In this document: piece after piece, positions 62,787 to 64,000 of the stretch
How the letters are laid out: each line of letters begins with the position of its first letter
Position numbering within the stretch: the stretch's first letter is position 1
IMG/VR virus record: IMGVR_UViG_3300044739_000018
Coordinates: 99,482 to 163,481 of that record
Direction: 5' to 3' (one strand)
DNA: 64,000 nucleotides
Source of the DNA: a virus
Made by a program: the position numbers and the translations under genes
The notes under the pieces: model-generated
The model's input: the letters and a program-made list of their open reading frames with translations, nothing else
The model's database searches: none
Told to the model about the DNA's origin: nothing

Positions 62787-64000
62787 ATGGCAATCAAGGC
62801 AGGCCAGATTCTCCACGACGCCAACGGATTCGTCATCGACAGGATCCAGACGGGTGGAATCTCTGGGCTTAACATCCCGGAAGAAAAGATCTACGAGCTA
62901 GGTAACTATCAGACGGTTGCGACCGTCCGAGACATTCCTGACCTGAGCTTCGAGATGGAGTCCCTGGACGTTTCAACGGAAGTTGAAGCTCTCCTCCACG
63001 GGCAGGATCCCACCACCACCAACGACGGCGACATGTTTGACTTCCTGGGCGCAATGCCTCTCGATGTCATCTCGCCTTTCAAGTCGGGCAACGGCAACTT
63101 CGACATCGTTCGCGGCATCGCCATTCCGTACTTGACCCTGGAGAATGCCACCTACCGCTTCGGTGTGCGGCAGAACTCCACCCAGTCCTTCACCCTGCGC
63201 GGCGACAGCGTGATGTATGCACCGGGCACGCCGAAGTTCCAGTCCTTCACCATCTCTGGTGCGGGTCCCTACACCTTCAGCGCCACTCCGACCATCCCGT
63301 ACGTCGAGGCTGGCGACACCCTCTACGCGTGGGGCGTCTGCCTGAAGAACCCGACCACAGGTGCCTACAAGCGGCTGTTCTTTGAGGCTGGCGGCTCCAG
63401 TGGCTACACGAACAACTCCACCACCTTCACCCTCCAGGCCGTTCCGGACGCTGCCTACACCGAGGTCCATGTGGTCTACGGAACCACGGCGGCCACGAGC
63501 TACCCGCAGACCGTCCACCAGGGAACGTCCGTTAAGCCCGCCACCGTCCGAGGCAAGGACATTGATGTCTACGTCTCCACGGCCAGCGCCACGACCGTTC
63601 TCGGTCGCTGGTCAGGCGTGCAGTCGGTCGAGGTCACCCGGTCAGTCGCCCTCGACAACGACGAGGAGTTCGGCAACGCCCACTATGTGGCGCAGGACTA
63701 CGACACCGCAGACGTAACCGGCAACATCACGATCAAGCCTGCCGACCCGGCAGACCTGTGGGCCAAGATCGCCCAGATCTCCAACGTTGCCACCAACGAG
63801 GCGGCTGGTGCCCTTACGAGCGCACCGCTGGCCGTCGAGATCCGTGTCTACGACCCGGACGACCACAGCAACCTGCTCAAGACCCTGTACGTCCCTGATG
63901 CCCGCTTCCAGGTTCCGGCCATCCAGGGCACCGTGCAGCAGAAGCTCACCACGCAGTTCAACTTCACCTCGGACGGTGGAGTGCTTGAGGTTTACCAGGG
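62787..64000 (+). CDS. Major tail (tube) protein, truncated by the window edge
   Basis: ATG after ATAGGAGGCCACA; open to the right edge (404 codons visible). MAIKAGQILHDANGFVIDRI, LNIPEEKIYELGNYQTVATV and DIPDLSFEMESLDVSTEVEA are the pattern of actinobacteriophage tail tube subunits, followed by further beta domains (FQSFTISGAGPYTFSATPTI), possibly Ig-like additions. Confidence 0.85.
   Translation, partial: MAIKAGQILHDANGFVIDRIQTGGISGLNIPEEKIYELGNYQTVATVRDIPDLSFEMESLDVSTEVEALLHGQDPTTTNDGDMFDFLGAMPLDVISPFKSGNGNFDIVRGIAIPYLTLENATYRFGVRQNSTQSFTLRGDSVMYAPGTPKFQSFTISGAGPYTFSATPTIPYVEAGDTLYAWGVCLKNPTTGAYKRLFFEAGGSSGYTNNSTTFTLQAVPDAAYTEVHVVYGTTAATSYPQTVHQGTSVKPATVRGKDIDVYVSTASATTVLGRWSGVQSVEVTRSVALDNDEEFGNAHYVAQDYDTADVTGNITIKPADPADLWAKIAQISNVATNEAAGALTSAPLAVEIRVYDPDDHSNLLKTLYVPDARFQVPAIQGTVQQKLTTQFNFTSDGGVLEVYQ

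Overview
This window is one arm of a large tailed phage (siphovirus-like) that infects an actinobacterium. It holds a full head and tail-assembly run (terminase, portal, protease, scaffold, capsid, connectors, tail tube), a holin, an Rpf-type lytic transglycosylase and dozens of tightly packed small genes. The host assignment is inference. It rests on the Rpf-like muralytic domain, a ferredoxin of the actinobacterial 3Fe-4S type, frequent GTG starts, and a tmRNA tag that recalls the tag of mycobacteriophage Bxz1.

Layout. 0-1.6 kb: the end of a hemerythrin-like gene, then a minus-strand group of two tRNAs with amber (CUA) anticodons, an HNH endonuclease and a peptidyl-tRNA hydrolase (PTH2) reading frame with an in-frame TAG at codon 5. 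1.7-8.8 kb: small accessory genes including ferredoxin, alpha/beta hydrolase, SpoU-type RNA methyltransferase, SLOG/DprA-like protein, VWA protein and dCMP deaminase. 8.9-22.4 kb: a translation locus with 42 tRNA genes covering all 20 amino acids, a tmRNA and, most unusually, a compact RNase P RNA (rnpB), with small zinc-finger and membrane genes between them. Several of these genes end inside the next tRNA. 22.5-30.5 kb: mostly minus-strand small genes, HU-like protein, methyltransferase, phosphoesterase and Rpf transglycosylase, with holin and virion genes on the plus strand. 30.6-32.7 kb: zinc-binding proteins, a LexA-type HTH and a RusA-like resolvase. 32.7-38.5 kb: a run of six glycosyltransferases and an FkbM methyltransferase. 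38.6-64 kb: virion structural genes, including a 1317-residue protein made of about sixty 17-18-residue repeats, and ending in the tail tube gene cut by the right edge.

How it may work together. The phage appears to carry its own tRNA supply (tRNAs), tRNA 5'-end maturation RNA (RNase P RNA), tRNA modification (SpoU methylase), peptidyl-tRNA recycling (PTH2) and ribosome rescue (tmRNA). Two amber-reading tRNAs beside an amber-interrupted PTH2 gene suggest a suppression-gated switch. A separate genome-wide signal is a 12-bp palindrome, CAACGNNCGTTG, found 14 times exactly, including two copies framing the promoter region of the glycosyltransferase operon.

All calls come from reading the sequence by eye. 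No database or folding program was run.
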